Positions 17,917 through 25,146 of a stretch of 64,000 nt of DNA are shown in pieces (the first letter of the stretch is position 1; the number at the start of each line of letters is the position of its first letter). The position numbers and the translations under genes are program-made. The stretch is taken from contig NZ_CP108032.1 in assembly GCF_036169555.1 (NCBI RefSeq), positions 2,976,001 through 3,040,000 on the forward strand, written 5' to 3'. A model generated the notes under the pieces. The model was not told the DNA's origin, did not search any database, and saw only the letters and a list, made by a program, of their open reading frames with translations. This DNA is from Streptomyces sp. NBC_00306 (GTDB lineage Bacteria > Actinomycetota > Actinomycetes > Streptomycetales > Streptomycetaceae).

Positions 17917-18237
17917 TCAGTGACCCGAGGTCGCCTTCAGTCCGACCACCGCGACCAGCAGCAGACAGACGAAGAAGATCCGCGCGGCGGTCACCGGTTC
18001 ATGGAGCACGATCATGCCGACCACGGCGGCACCCGCCGCACCGATGCCGACCCACACCCCGTACGCCGTGCCGATGGGCAGCGTCCGGGCGGCGTGCGAG
18101 AGCAGCAGCATGCTGGCGACGATCCCGAGACCGGTGAACACGCTCGGCCACAGCCGGGTGAACCCGTCGGTGAACTTCATCCCGATCGACCAGCCGACTT
18201 CGAGCAGACCGGCGACCACCAGCAGAACCCAGGCCAT
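17917..18237 (-). CDS. sugE: SMR-family guanidinium exporter (Gdx/SugE type)
   Basis: 106 aa, four membrane helices, the standard SMR size. The essential Glu is in LLEVGWSIGMKF (residue 13), followed by the Gdx-type GTAYGVWVGIGAAGAAVVGMI helix. Members of this SugE/Gdx subgroup export guanidinium in exchange for protons rather than drugs. A guanidine-III riboswitch in the 5' leader (18272-18313) supports that substrate directly. GGAGGTG lies 7 nt before the ATG. Dual-topology homodimer is expected from the family. Confidence 0.92.
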   Translation of the reverse strand: MAWVLLVVAGLLEVGWSIGMKFTDGFTRLWPSVFTGLGIVASMLLLSHAARTLPIGTAYGVWVGIGAAGAAVVGMIVLHEPVTAARIFFVCLLLVAVVGLKATSGH

Positions 18238-18271
18238 GACGGCACCTCCGAGACGCGGAACTTCAACGGGG

Positions 18272-18313
18272 TGCGTCGTCTTTGCCAGCCCGGTACGGCG
18301 CGTCTCGTCGGGG
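18272..18313 (-). promoter_or_regulatory. Guanidine-III (ykkC-III) riboswitch
   Basis: The minus-strand RNA reads CCCG-ACGAG-ACGCGCCGU-A-CCGGG, then CUGGCAAAGACGACGC. It closely matches the compact guanidine-III aptamer: P1 (CCCG with CGGG), the ACGAG segment, and a pseudoknot between GCGCCGU and the 3' ACGACGC (one C-A mismatch; the usual sequence there is ACGGCGC). It ends about 35 nt before the sugE start and 20 nt before its ribosome binding site, compatible with translational control. Confidence 0.88.
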
Positions 18314-18342
18314 TGTCTCCACGGTAGCAAAGGGCAGACAGA

Positions 18343-18370
18343 AGGGCCGGTGACCTCGGTCACCGGCCCT
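18343..18370 (-). terminator. Hairpin terminator of the GroES-like gene
   Basis: Perfect 12-bp stem AGGGCCGGTGAC with a 4-nt loop. It lies 33 bp after the GroES-like stop on the minus strand and is followed by a pyrimidine-rich stretch, upstream of the riboswitch. Confidence 0.75.
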
Positions 18371-18403
18371 CTCGTCACTACAGGCCCACGTGGCTCGGCA
18401 GAG

Positions 18404-18760
18404 CTACAGGTAGAGCCCGGTGGAGTCCTCGGAACCCTGGAAGCGGTCGGCCGCCACCGCGTGCAGATCCCGCTCACGCATCAGCACGTACGCCACACCC
18501 CGTACCTCGACCTCGGCACGGTCCTCGGGGTCGTACAGCACCCGGTCGCCCGGCTCCACGGTCCGTACGTTCTGCCCGACCGTCACCACCTCGGCCCACG
18601 CGAGGCGCCGGCCGACCGCCGCGGTCGCCGGGATGACGATGCCACCGCTGGAACGCCGCTCGCCCTCCGGGATGTCGGTCCGCACCAGTACGCGGTCGTG
18701 CAGCATCCGGATGGGCAGCTTGTCGTGCTGCTGGCTGGGCTCATGGCTGTTGGCGCTCAC
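18404..18760 (-). CDS. GroES-like (Cpn10) co-chaperonin paralogue
   Basis: 118 aa. After a ~17-residue polar N-terminus the Cpn10 fold begins: IRMLHDRVLVRTDIPEGERRSSGGIVIPATA (the mobile loop is RRSSGGIVIP), then AEVVTVGQN, VEPGDRVLYDPEDRAEVEVRG. It lacks the KKYGGTE-type ending of canonical GroES and has a distinct C-terminal tail, and no groEL is adjacent, so it is a divergent stand-alone paralogue whose partner is unknown. Probably co-transcribed with the DUF3618 gene 43 bp upstream. Confidence 0.82.
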   Translation of the reverse strand: MSANSHEPSQQHDKLPIRMLHDRVLVRTDIPEGERRSSGGIVIPATAAVGRRLAWAEVVTVGQNVRTVEPGDRVLYDPEDRAEVEVRGVAYVLMRERDLHAVAADRFQGSEDSTGLYL

Positions 18761-18803
18761 ACCTCGAACCTACCTGTCCGGGGCCGATCCGTACGTCCGA
18801 GGG

Positions 18804-19124
18804 TCACCCGCGGCGCCTGCGCGCGGACAGGGTGAGGAGTCCCACCAGGCCCACGACCACCACGGCCACCGGAACGAGCCGCTCCAGGCGGGGTGCGCCG
18901 TCCTCGCGGACGAACTGCGCCCGCACATCGAACACCGTACGGTTCACCGCCACGAAGGCGCGTCCCGCAGTCCGGTCCACCGTGGAGGCAACCTTCGCCT
19001 TCGCGTCGCCGATGACCGTCTTCGGGTGCACTCGCACACCGATCTCGTCCAGCGTCTCGGCAAGCTGGTCGCGCCGGCGGACGATGTCCGCCTCGATCTG
19101 CGCAGGGGTCCTCGCGTCCGACAC
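18804..19124 (-). CDS. DUF3618 membrane protein
   Basis: 106 aa from a GTG at 19124 preceded by GGAGG. The N-terminal DUF3618 block is SDARTPAQIEADIVRRRDQL, LAETLDEIGVRVHPKTV. A single C-terminal membrane helix (LVPVAVVVVGLVGLLTLS) ends in ARRRRG, giving a C-in/N-in tail-anchored look. Function unknown. Convergence with neighbouring envelope genes does not add detail. The much longer frame continuing to 21581 is antisense to bcp and the MFS gene and is not coding. Confidence 0.8.
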   Translation of the reverse strand: MSDARTPAQIEADIVRRRDQLAETLDEIGVRVHPKTVIGDAKAKVASTVDRTAGRAFVAVNRTVFDVRAQFVREDGAPRLERLVPVAVVVVGLVGLLTLSARRRRG

Positions 19125-19250
19125 CGCGCTGCCTCCGTCGTCGTGTCCGGTAGTCCTTCCTCGACAGTCTGTCAGCTCGGCGGCCCCCGCACCCCACGGC
19201 ACCCCCATTACGCTCGACGGCGTACATCCGCACGCCTTCCGAGGAGAACC

Positions 19251-19718
19251 ATGAGCGAGCGACTCCAGCCCGGCGACCCCGCACCCGACTTCACCCTGCC
19301 CGACGCCGACGGCAACGAGGTCTCGCTGGCGGCGCACAAGGGCCGGAAAGTGATCGTCTACTTCTACCCGGCGGCGCTCACCCCCGGCTGCACCAAGCAG
19401 GCCTGCGACTTCACCGACAACCTGGAGCTGCTGACGGGCGCGGGATACGACGTCATCGGCGTGTCGCCGGACAAGCCGGAGAAGCTCGCCAAGTTCCGCG
19501 ACAAGGAGAGCCTGAAGGTCACGCTGGTGGGCGATCCGTCGAAGGAGACCCTGGAGGCCTACGGCGCCTTCGGCGAGAAGAAGCTGTACGGCAAGACCGT
19601 CACCGGAGTCATCCGCTCGACGATCGTCGTCGACGAGGAGGGCAAGGTCGAGCGGGCGCTGTACAACGTCAAGGCCACCGGCCATGTCGCAAAGATCATC
19701 AAGGATCTCGGCATCTGA
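19251..19718 (+). CDS. bcp: Thioredoxin-dependent peroxiredoxin, Bcp/PrxQ type
   Basis: 155 aa cytoplasmic thiol peroxidase. PAPDFTLPDADG starts the thioredoxin-fold AhpC/TSA domain. The peroxidatic Cys47 and resolving Cys52 are in LTPGCTKQACDF, the atypical two-Cys PrxQ arrangement. It reduces H2O2 and organic peroxides using thioredoxin. GAGGAGA lies 7 nt before the ATG. Monocistronic, with its own terminator at 19747-19776. Confidence 0.93.
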   Translation: MSERLQPGDPAPDFTLPDADGNEVSLAAHKGRKVIVYFYPAALTPGCTKQACDFTDNLELLTGAGYDVIGVSPDKPEKLAKFRDKESLKVTLVGDPSKETLEAYGAFGEKKLYGKTVTGVIRSTIVVDEEGKVERALYNVKATGHVAKIIKDLGI

Positions 19719-19746
19719 GCCACCCGCTCCCGTCGGCGGCTGTGTG

Positions 19747-19776
19747 ACCGAGGTCCCCGTCACAGGGGACCTCGGT
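19747..19776 (+). terminator. Rho-independent terminator of bcp
   Basis: 12-bp stem ACCGAGGTCCCC/GGGGACCTCGGT, 6-nt loop, followed by TTT. Confidence 0.82.
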
Positions 19777-19856
19777 TTCGCAGAGCCCCGGTTTGCAGGC
19801 GCCACGATCGAGAAGGTGTTCTTCTGGATTTCAGCACCCAGGAGAGGAACCCGTTC

Positions 19857-21353
19857 ATGGCGGCCACCGGCCCGGAGACACCGGTCGATCCCCAGGCGGT
19901 CAGACGCCACCGGATACTTTTCCGCACCATCGCCAAGCGGAAGAACCCCAAGCTCAGGCGTACGGACATCACCGTCACCGACGAGGCGGCGGTCAAGCGG
20001 GCCACGAAGGCGGCGTCGCTCGGTAACGCCATGGAGTGGTTCGACTTCGGGATCTACAGCTATCTGGCAGTGACCCTGGGGCATGTCTTCTTCCCCTCCG
20101 AGAACGACACCGCGCAGCTGCTGTCCTCCTTCGCGACCTTCGCCGTCGCCTTCCTCGTCAGGCCTCTGGGCGGCATGTTCTTCGGCCCCATGGGCGACCG
20201 GATCGGGCGCAAGAAGGTCCTCGCACTGACGATGATCCTCATGGCGATCGGCACGCTCGCGATCGGCCTGATCCCCTCGTACGCCTCGATCGGCTTCTGG
20301 GCCCCGGTCCTGCTGATCTTCTTCCGGCTGGTGCAGGGCTTCTCCACCGGCGGTGAGTACGGCGGAGCGTCCACGTTCATCGCGGAGTACGCGCCCGACA
20401 AGCGCCGGGGGTACTTCGGCAGCTTCCTGGAGTTCGGCACGCTCGCGGGCTACGTGGGCGCGGCCGGCCTGGTGACCCTGCTGACGGCCTGGCTCGGCTC
20501 GGACACCATGGAGGCCTGGGGCTGGCGCCTGCCGTTCCTGGTGGCGGGCCCCCTCGGCCTGGTCGGTCTGTATCTGCGGCTGAGGCTGGACGAGACACCG
20601 GCGTTCAAGAAGCTGGAGGACGAGAGCGCGCACGCGTCGGAGGCCGCCGACACGATCGAGACCTCGACGAAGGGCGACCTCGCCAAGATCTTCAGGGACT
20701 ACTGGCCGACGCTGATCCTGTGCATCGCCCTGGTCGGCGCGTACAACGTCACGGACTACATGCTGCTGTCGTACATGCCGACCTATCTGTCGGACGAACT
20801 CGGCTACAGCGAGACGCACGGGCTGCTGATCCTGCTGGGCGTCATGGTGCTGCTGATGCTGATGATCAACCAGGTGGGCAAGCTGAGCGACCGCTTCGGC
20901 CGGAAGCCGCTGCTGATGGCGGGCATGCTCGGCTTCCTGGTCCTCTCGCTCCCCGCGTTCCTGCTGATCGGCCAGGGCAGCATCCCGGCGATCGTCGCGG
21001 GCATGCTGATGCTGGGCCTGTCGCTGCTCTGCCTGCTCGGCACGATGTCGGCGGCGCTCCCCGCGCTGTTCCCCACACCGGTCCGCTACGGCTCCCTGTC
21101 GGTCGGCTACAACCTGTCGGCGTCCCTCTTCGGCGGGACGACCCCGCTGGTGATCACGGCACTGATCAGTGTCACGGGCAGCAATCTGATGCCGGCGTAC
21201 TACTCGATGGCGGCGGCGCTGGTGGGTGTGATCGCGGTGGCGTGCATGAAGGAGACGGCCCAGAAGCCCCTGGACGGCTCGCCTCCGGCGGTGGGCACGA
21301 AGGAGGAGGCGGCGGAACTGGTCCACGCACAGGTGGCGGAGCCGAAGTTCTGA
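19857..21353 (+). CDS. MFS transporter, metabolite:H+ symporter (ProP-like) family
   Basis: 498 aa, about 12 membrane helices. The MHS-family signature GNAMEWFDFGIYSYLAVTLG opens helix 1, and GDRIGRKKVLALTM is the MFS motif A between helices 2 and 3; a second is LSDRFGRKPLLMAG between 8 and 9. VQGFSTGGEYGGASTFIAEY is characteristic of osmolyte and dicarboxylate symporters such as ProP/KgtP. A ~50-residue basic N-terminal extension precedes the core. Likely substrate: proline/betaine or an organic acid, not resolvable. A compact terminator follows. Confidence 0.88.
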   Translation: MAATGPETPVDPQAVRRHRILFRTIAKRKNPKLRRTDITVTDEAAVKRATKAASLGNAMEWFDFGIYSYLAVTLGHVFFPSENDTAQLLSSFATFAVAFLVRPLGGMFFGPMGDRIGRKKVLALTMILMAIGTLAIGLIPSYASIGFWAPVLLIFFRLVQGFSTGGEYGGASTFIAEYAPDKRRGYFGSFLEFGTLAGYVGAAGLVTLLTAWLGSDTMEAWGWRLPFLVAGPLGLVGLYLRLRLDETPAFKKLEDESAHASEAADTIETSTKGDLAKIFRDYWPTLILCIALVGAYNVTDYMLLSYMPTYLSDELGYSETHGLLILLGVMVLLMLMINQVGKLSDRFGRKPLLMAGMLGFLVLSLPAFLLIGQGSIPAIVAGMLMLGLSLLCLLGTMSAALPALFPTPVRYGSLSVGYNLSASLFGGTTPLVITALISVTGSNLMPAYYSMAAALVGVIAVACMKETAQKPLDGSPPAVGTKEEAAELVHAQVAEPKF

Positions 21354-21380
21354 CCTGCTGACGGGGACTACGTGGCTGGG

Positions 21381-21418
21381 GAAGGGCCCGCACCGGGACG
21401 ACGGGGTGCGGGCCCTTC
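21381..21418 (+). terminator. Terminator of the MFS gene
   Basis: Perfect 14-bp stem GAAGGGCCCGCACC/GGTGCGGGCCCTTC with a 10-nt loop, followed by TGTGTG. Confidence 0.8.
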
Positions 21419-21517
21419 TGTGTGCGCGTCTCGTTTCCGCGATCGGGTGTGACTCTCCGACGGACGGTTCGTTGGTCAGTGCGAGGGACGAACGGGCAGC
21501 CGGATCGGGGAGGGGCG

Positions 21518-22552
21518 ATGGCAGTGAGGTACACGCGGGAACGACTCGCGGAGGCGGTCGCCGCGACACACGGTTGGGCATCTCTGATCCGGTACCTGGG
21601 GCTCAAGGAGAGCGGCGGTCAGCGGCGGGTCCTTCAGGGGAAGGTCGCGGAACTGGGCCTGGACACCAGCCACTTCGGCCGGCGCAGCGTCTGGCGTAAG
21701 TACCCGGACGAAGCCATAGCCGCGGCAGTGGCGTCGTCCGGCACGCTGCGTGAGGTGGTGTGCAAGCTCGGCATCACCCCCGCCCCCGGCGCGATGACGC
21801 ATATCGGACGGCGCATCGAATCCGCCGGGATCGACATCAGCCACTTCAAGGGCGTGGGCCGCCGGCCGGTGGACCTGCCCTGCACGTTCGATGAACTGGC
21901 CGCCGCCGTCCGCAGCAGCGGGAGCATGCGCGACCTGGTCCAGGAACTCGGCGTACCGGACGACCGCCGGACCCGCGCGGCCCTGGGGCGCGTGCTCAAG
22001 GAACAGGGCATCGACACCGGTCACTTCCGCCATGCGCGCGTCGCCGTCCCGGACGAGGCGCTGCGGGCGGCTGTGCCGAAGGCGACCGGCTACGCCGAGG
22101 TGATGCGCCTTCTGGGCCTGACCGTGAACGCCACGAACCACCGGCGGCTACGGCGTACGGTCGCCCGGCTCGGGCTCGACACGTCCCACTTCGCTCGGCG
22201 TCCTTGGGCCTCGGCGCGTCCGGCGGCGCCTCGCCGTGTCGCACCGGACGTGCTGCGCGTCGCTGCGGCCGGTTCCGCGCGGGTGACCAGGGACCGGCTG
22301 CACCGGGCGCTTCAGGAGATCGGCGTCCCCTACCGGTGTGTGTCGTGCGGCAACCGGGGCGAGTGGCTCGGGCGGCCGGTCACCCTGCAGATCGATCACA
22401 TCAGCGGGGACTGGCTCGACAACCGCGCCGCAAATCTCCGCTACCTCTGCCCGAACTGCCACGCCCTGACCGACACATGGTGCCGCGGCCGCGGGAGGAA
22501 TCGCCGATCTCCTGAAGCACCCGGTCCGCGCCTGAATCTCGGTGTCCTGTGA
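21518..22552 (+). CDS. HNH endonuclease with repeated helix-turn-helix-like modules
   Basis: 344 aa from the ATG at 21518 (GGGGAGGGG just upstream). Residues 1-230 consist of four copies of a ~55-residue unit, each with a predicted helical DNA-binding-like core and ending in a (L/I)DxxHF element: GLDTSHFGRR, GIDISHFKGV, GIDTGHFRHA, GLDTSHFARR. Residues ~285-335 are an HNH nuclease: CVSCG, LQIDHISGDWLDNR, NLRYLCPNCHALTDTWC. The layout recalls phage and homing HNH endonucleases with tandem DNA-reading modules. No restriction partner or intron is adjacent; its target and role are unknown. The tRNA-Leu gene starts 31 bp after its stop. Confidence 0.82.
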   Translation: MAVRYTRERLAEAVAATHGWASLIRYLGLKESGGQRRVLQGKVAELGLDTSHFGRRSVWRKYPDEAIAAAVASSGTLREVVCKLGITPAPGAMTHIGRRIESAGIDISHFKGVGRRPVDLPCTFDELAAAVRSSGSMRDLVQELGVPDDRRTRAALGRVLKEQGIDTGHFRHARVAVPDEALRAAVPKATGYAEVMRLLGLTVNATNHRRLRRTVARLGLDTSHFARRPWASARPAAPRRVAPDVLRVAAAGSARVTRDRLHRALQEIGVPYRCVSCGNRGEWLGRPVTLQIDHISGDWLDNRAANLRYLCPNCHALTDTWCRGRGRNRRSPEAPGPRLNLGVL

Positions 22553-22583
22553 ACCACGGGCCGGTTACCATGGCAGGCGGCTC

Positions 22584-22669
22584 GCGGCGGTGGCGCAGGT
22601 GGTTGACGCAGCAGACTTAGGATCTGTGGCCCGTGAAACGGCTTGAGGGTTCGAATCCCTTCCGCCGCA
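22584..22669 (+). tRNA. tRNA-Leu (anticodon UAG)
   Basis: 86 nt class II tRNA. The 7-bp acceptor is GCGGCGG/CCGCCGC with discriminator A. The anticodon loop CTTAGGA carries TAG at 22618-22620, and the stem GCAGA/TCTGT includes one G-T pair. A long variable arm (TGGCCCGTGAAACGGCTT) and the T-loop GGTTCGAATCC confirm Leu. The 3' CCA is not encoded. Confidence 0.95.
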
Positions 22670-22674
22670 CCCTG

Positions 22675-22709
22675 AACGGCCTGTGAATCGCGCTGATTCA
22701 CAGGCCGTT
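22675..22709 (+). terminator. tRNA-Leu terminator
   Basis: Perfect 15-bp stem AACGGCCTGTGAATC/GATTCACAGGCCGTT with a 5-nt loop, 5 nt after the tRNA. Confidence 0.82.
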
Positions 22710-22749
22710 TCTGTGTCCGGCCTGTCCGGTCCGTCCGGTGGCCGGGCGG

Positions 22750-23352
22750 TCAGCCCAGCAGCTCCCGCACCACCGGCACCAGTGCCCTGAACGCCTTGCC
22801 CCGGTGGCTGATCGCGTTCTTCTCGGCCGGGGTCAGTTCCGCGCAGGTGCGCGTCTCGCCCTCCGGCTGGAGGATCGGGTCGTAACCGAAGCCGCCCGTG
22901 CCCTGCGGGGTGTCGCGCAGCGTGCCGCGCAGTTGGCCCTCGACCACCCGTTCCGTGCCGTCGGGCAGCGCGAGCGCGGCCGCGCAGGCGAAGTGGGCGC
23001 CCCGGTGCGCCGGGGCGATGTCGGAGAGCTGGGCCAGCAGCAGGCGGAGGTTGGCGGCGTCGTCGCCGTGGGTGCCCGCCCAGCGGGCGGAGAAGATGCC
23101 GGGGGCGCCGCCGAGGACGTCGACGCAGAGTCCCGAGTCGTCGGCGACGGCCGGCAGGCCGGTGGCCCGCGCCAGCGCGTGGGCCTTGAGCAGGGCGTTC
23201 TCGGCGAAGGTGACGCCGGTTTCCCTGACGTCCGGGATGTCGGGGTACGCATCCGCGCCGACGAGGTCGTGTGGCAGACCCGCGTCGGCGAGGATGGCCC
23301 TGAGTTCGGTGATCTTCCCGGCGTTGCGGGTGGCGAGGATGAGACGGGTCAT
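22750..23352 (-). CDS. rdgB: XTP/dITP pyrophosphatase (RdgB/HAM1)
   Basis: 200 aa. RLILATRNAGKITELRAIL opens with the nucleotide-binding TxxNxxK motif; VADDSGLCVDVLGGAPGIFSARWAG carries the catalytic metal-binding acidic residues; GTGGFGYDPIL and HRGKAFRAL are also family-specific. It hydrolyses XTP, dITP and ITP to monophosphates, keeping deaminated purines out of DNA. Last gene of the likely rph-lipoprotein-rdgB operon (8 bp gap). Confidence 0.94.
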   Translation of the reverse strand: MTRLILATRNAGKITELRAILADAGLPHDLVGADAYPDIPDVRETGVTFAENALLKAHALARATGLPAVADDSGLCVDVLGGAPGIFSARWAGTHGDDAANLRLLLAQLSDIAPAHRGAHFACAAALALPDGTERVVEGQLRGTLRDTPQGTGGFGYDPILQPEGETRTCAELTPAEKNAISHRGKAFRALVPVVRELLG

Positions 23353-23360
23353 GCCCCCGA

Positions 23361-23747
23361 TTATCCGGGCGTGCAGACCTTGCCGATCTCGGCGGCCGCG
23401 TTCGTGACCGGCGTGATGTCCGGAGTGGCGTCGCCGCCCTCGATCGCCTTGCGGACGTTGCCCACCCCGGTGCCGAGGTCGTCGACGGCCTTGCTCAGGT
23501 CGGCGTTGTCCGTCTTGTCGCCGAGGCTGTCGAGTTCCCTGTCGATGTCGTCGAGTGCCTCACGCGCCTGCGTGGGGTCGTCGGCGGCGGTGGAGACGGC
23601 CTTCTGGAGCTTGTCCACGCTGGTGGCGATGGCGTCGGCCGTCTCGACGCAGTCGAGAGCCTTGTCGAGTGCGCTGCAGCCGACGGTGATCGGTATGACC
23701 AGTGCGGCGGTGGCGAGTGTGAGTGCGATGCGGCGGCGCGCAAGCAT
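23361..23747 (-). CDS. Small secreted lipoprotein
   Basis: 128 aa. Signal with lipobox VGC (Cys24) from MLARRRIALTLATAALVIPI. The mature part is helical and acidic, with no recognised domain (KALDCVETADAIATSVDKLQ, ARE-ALDDIDRELDSLGDK, VGNVRKAIEGGD). Three Cys residues, one in the lipobox, leave a possible disulfide (Cys33 and Cys124). It lies 8 bp upstream of rdgB and downstream of rph on the same strand; a functional link is not apparent. Confidence 0.75.
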   Translation of the reverse strand: MLARRRIALTLATAALVIPITVGCSALDKALDCVETADAIATSVDKLQKAVSTAADDPTQAREALDDIDRELDSLGDKTDNADLSKAVDDLGTGVGNVRKAIEGGDATPDITPVTNAAAEIGKVCTPG

Positions 23748-23851
23748 GGAACGGTCCCTCCCCGGATACGGCCGGGCGCACGGTTCGGCCCGTGCGCCCG
23801 TGACTTCAACGACGCCTACAAGGGCGTTCTTGGTTGCTTCTTTACTCTGCT

Positions 23852-24586
23852 TTACCCAGCAGTCCGATCGAGCGCCGTGCGCTGGAGCGCGGCGAGGTCG
23901 GCGCAGCCGCCGGTGGCGAGGTCGAGCAGGGCGTTGAGCTCCTTGCGGTCGAACGGCTCGGCCTCGGCGGTGCCCTGCACCTCGACGAAGCGGCCGTCGC
24001 CGGTGCAGACGACGTTCATGTCGGTCTCGGCGCGCACGTCTTCCTCGTAGCAGAGGTCGAGGAGCGGGGTGCCGTCCACGATGCCGACGCTGACGGCGGC
24101 GACGGTGCCGGTGAGCGGCTGTCGGCCGGCCTTCACCAGCTTCTTGCCCTGGGCCCAGGTGACGGCGTCGGCGAGGGCCACGTACGCCCCGGTGATCGCC
24201 GCGGTGCGGGTGCCGCCGTCGGCCTGGAGGACGTCGCAGTCGAGGACGATGGTGTTCTCGCCGAGGGCCTTGTAGTCGATGACGGCGCGCAGCGAGCGGC
24301 CGATGAGCCGGCTGATCTCGTGGGTGCGGCCGCCGATCTTGCCGCGTACGGATTCGCGGTCGCCGCGGGTGTTGGTGGAGCGCGGGAGCATCGAGTACTC
24401 GGCGGTGACCCAGCCTTCGCCGCTGCCCTTGCGCCAGCGGGGCACGCCTTCGGTGACCGAGGCGGTGCAGAAGACCTTGGTGTCGCCGAAGGAGACGAGG
24501 ACGGAGCCCTCGGCGTGCTTGCTCCATCCGCGCTCGATGGTGACCGGGCGGAGCTGTTCGGGGGTGCGGCCGTCGATTCGAGACAT
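23852..24586 (-). CDS. rph: Ribonuclease PH
   Basis: 244 aa. The RNase PH fold is marked by [69 protein letters not shown] and [19 protein letters not shown] (phosphate-binding and catalytic Asp region). It trims tRNA 3' ends phosphorolytically. A start RBS is not strong; the ATG matches the family N-terminus. Confidence 0.95.
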   Translation of the reverse strand: MSRIDGRTPEQLRPVTIERGWSKHAEGSVLVSFGDTKVFCTASVTEGVPRWRKGSGEGWVTAEYSMLPRSTNTRGDRESVRGKIGGRTHEISRLIGRSLRAVIDYKALGENTIVLDCDVLQADGGTRTAAITGAYVALADAVTWAQGKKLVKAGRQPLTGTVAAVSVGIVDGTPLLDLCYEEDVRAETDMNVVCTGDGRFVEVQGTAEAEPFDRKELNALLDLATGGCADLAALQRTALDRTAG

Positions 24587-24611
24587 GCCGCTGAGCCTAT
24601 CGGTCGCGCGG

Positions 24612-24643
24612 GAGGGCCCCGTTCCGGGCGGAACGGGGCCCTC
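24612..24643 (-). terminator. Terminator of the PTS EIIB gene
   Basis: Perfect 14-bp stem GAGGGCCCCGTTCC/GGAACGGGGCCCTC with a 4-nt loop, between the EIIB stop and rph start on the minus strand. Confidence 0.78.
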
Positions 24644-24672
24644 TGCGTGCGGTGCCGACCGGGGTCAGCGGG

Positions 24673-24906
24673 TCACATCATGTCTTCGATGTCGGCGGCG
24701 ATGGGGTCGGCGTCGGTGCCGATGACGACCTGGATCGCGGTGCCCATCTTGACGACGCCGTGTGCGCCGGCGGCCTTGAGCGCGACCTCGTCGACCTTGG
24801 CCGGGTCGATGACCTCGGTGCGGAGACGGGTGATGCAGCCCTCGATCTCCTCGATGTTCTCGATCCCGCCGAGCCCGGCGACGATCTTCTCAGCCTTGCT
24901 GGCCAT
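24673..24906 (-). CDS. nagF: PTS EIIB, glucose/N-acetylglucosamine type
   Basis: 77 aa stand-alone EIIB. The phosphorylated Cys is in EGCITRLRTEV (residue 23), then VALKAAGAHGVVKMGTAIQVVIG. It passes phosphate from EIIA to the sugar bound by EIIC, here encoded by two genes across a shared 241-bp intergenic region carrying a dre operator. In S. coelicolor the corresponding nagF supplies IIB for GlcNAc uptake; the symbol rests on that synteny. Confidence 0.88.
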   Translation of the reverse strand: MASKAEKIVAGLGGIENIEEIEGCITRLRTEVIDPAKVDEVALKAAGAHGVVKMGTAIQVVIGTDADPIAADIEDMM

Positions 24907-25088
24907 GTCTTCTCCCTGCGTTCGAAGAGCGCCCGCACAGGCGCTCAGCGCTGCCCCGGCCCGCCATGGGTCCGTTTTGTCACGGTAACGCACGGTTGGC
25001 CCATCTTCACGGGCGGGTAACCGGGACGTACCGAAAGATGACGATCACCGGCGCCCTGTCCCGAGACCGGGCGCCGGGGTCGTACGCA

Positions 25089-25104
25089 ACTGGTCTACAC
25101 CAGT
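25089..25104. promoter_or_regulatory. DasR-responsive element (dre)
   Basis: ACTGGTCTACACCAGT, 16 bp, matches the dre consensus (A-C/G-TGGTCTAGACCA-type palindrome) except in the two central bases. It lies 43 bp before the EIIC start and 183 bp before the divergent EIIB start, so it can serve both. DasR is the GntR-type GlcNAc-6-P-responsive regulator. Confidence 0.88.
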
Positions 25105-25146
25105 CTGCAACACCTGCCAAATACAGCATGTTCCAGGAGGACGCCG

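Noticed and set aside
18804..21581. A 925-aa minus-strand frame
   Set aside because: Only its last 106 codons (DUF3618) are coding; the rest is antisense to bcp and the MFS gene.
22584..22669. tRNA-Leu as an attachment site of an integrated element
   Set aside because: No integrase gene and no repeat of the tRNA 3' end was seen in the window; the flanking genes are core.
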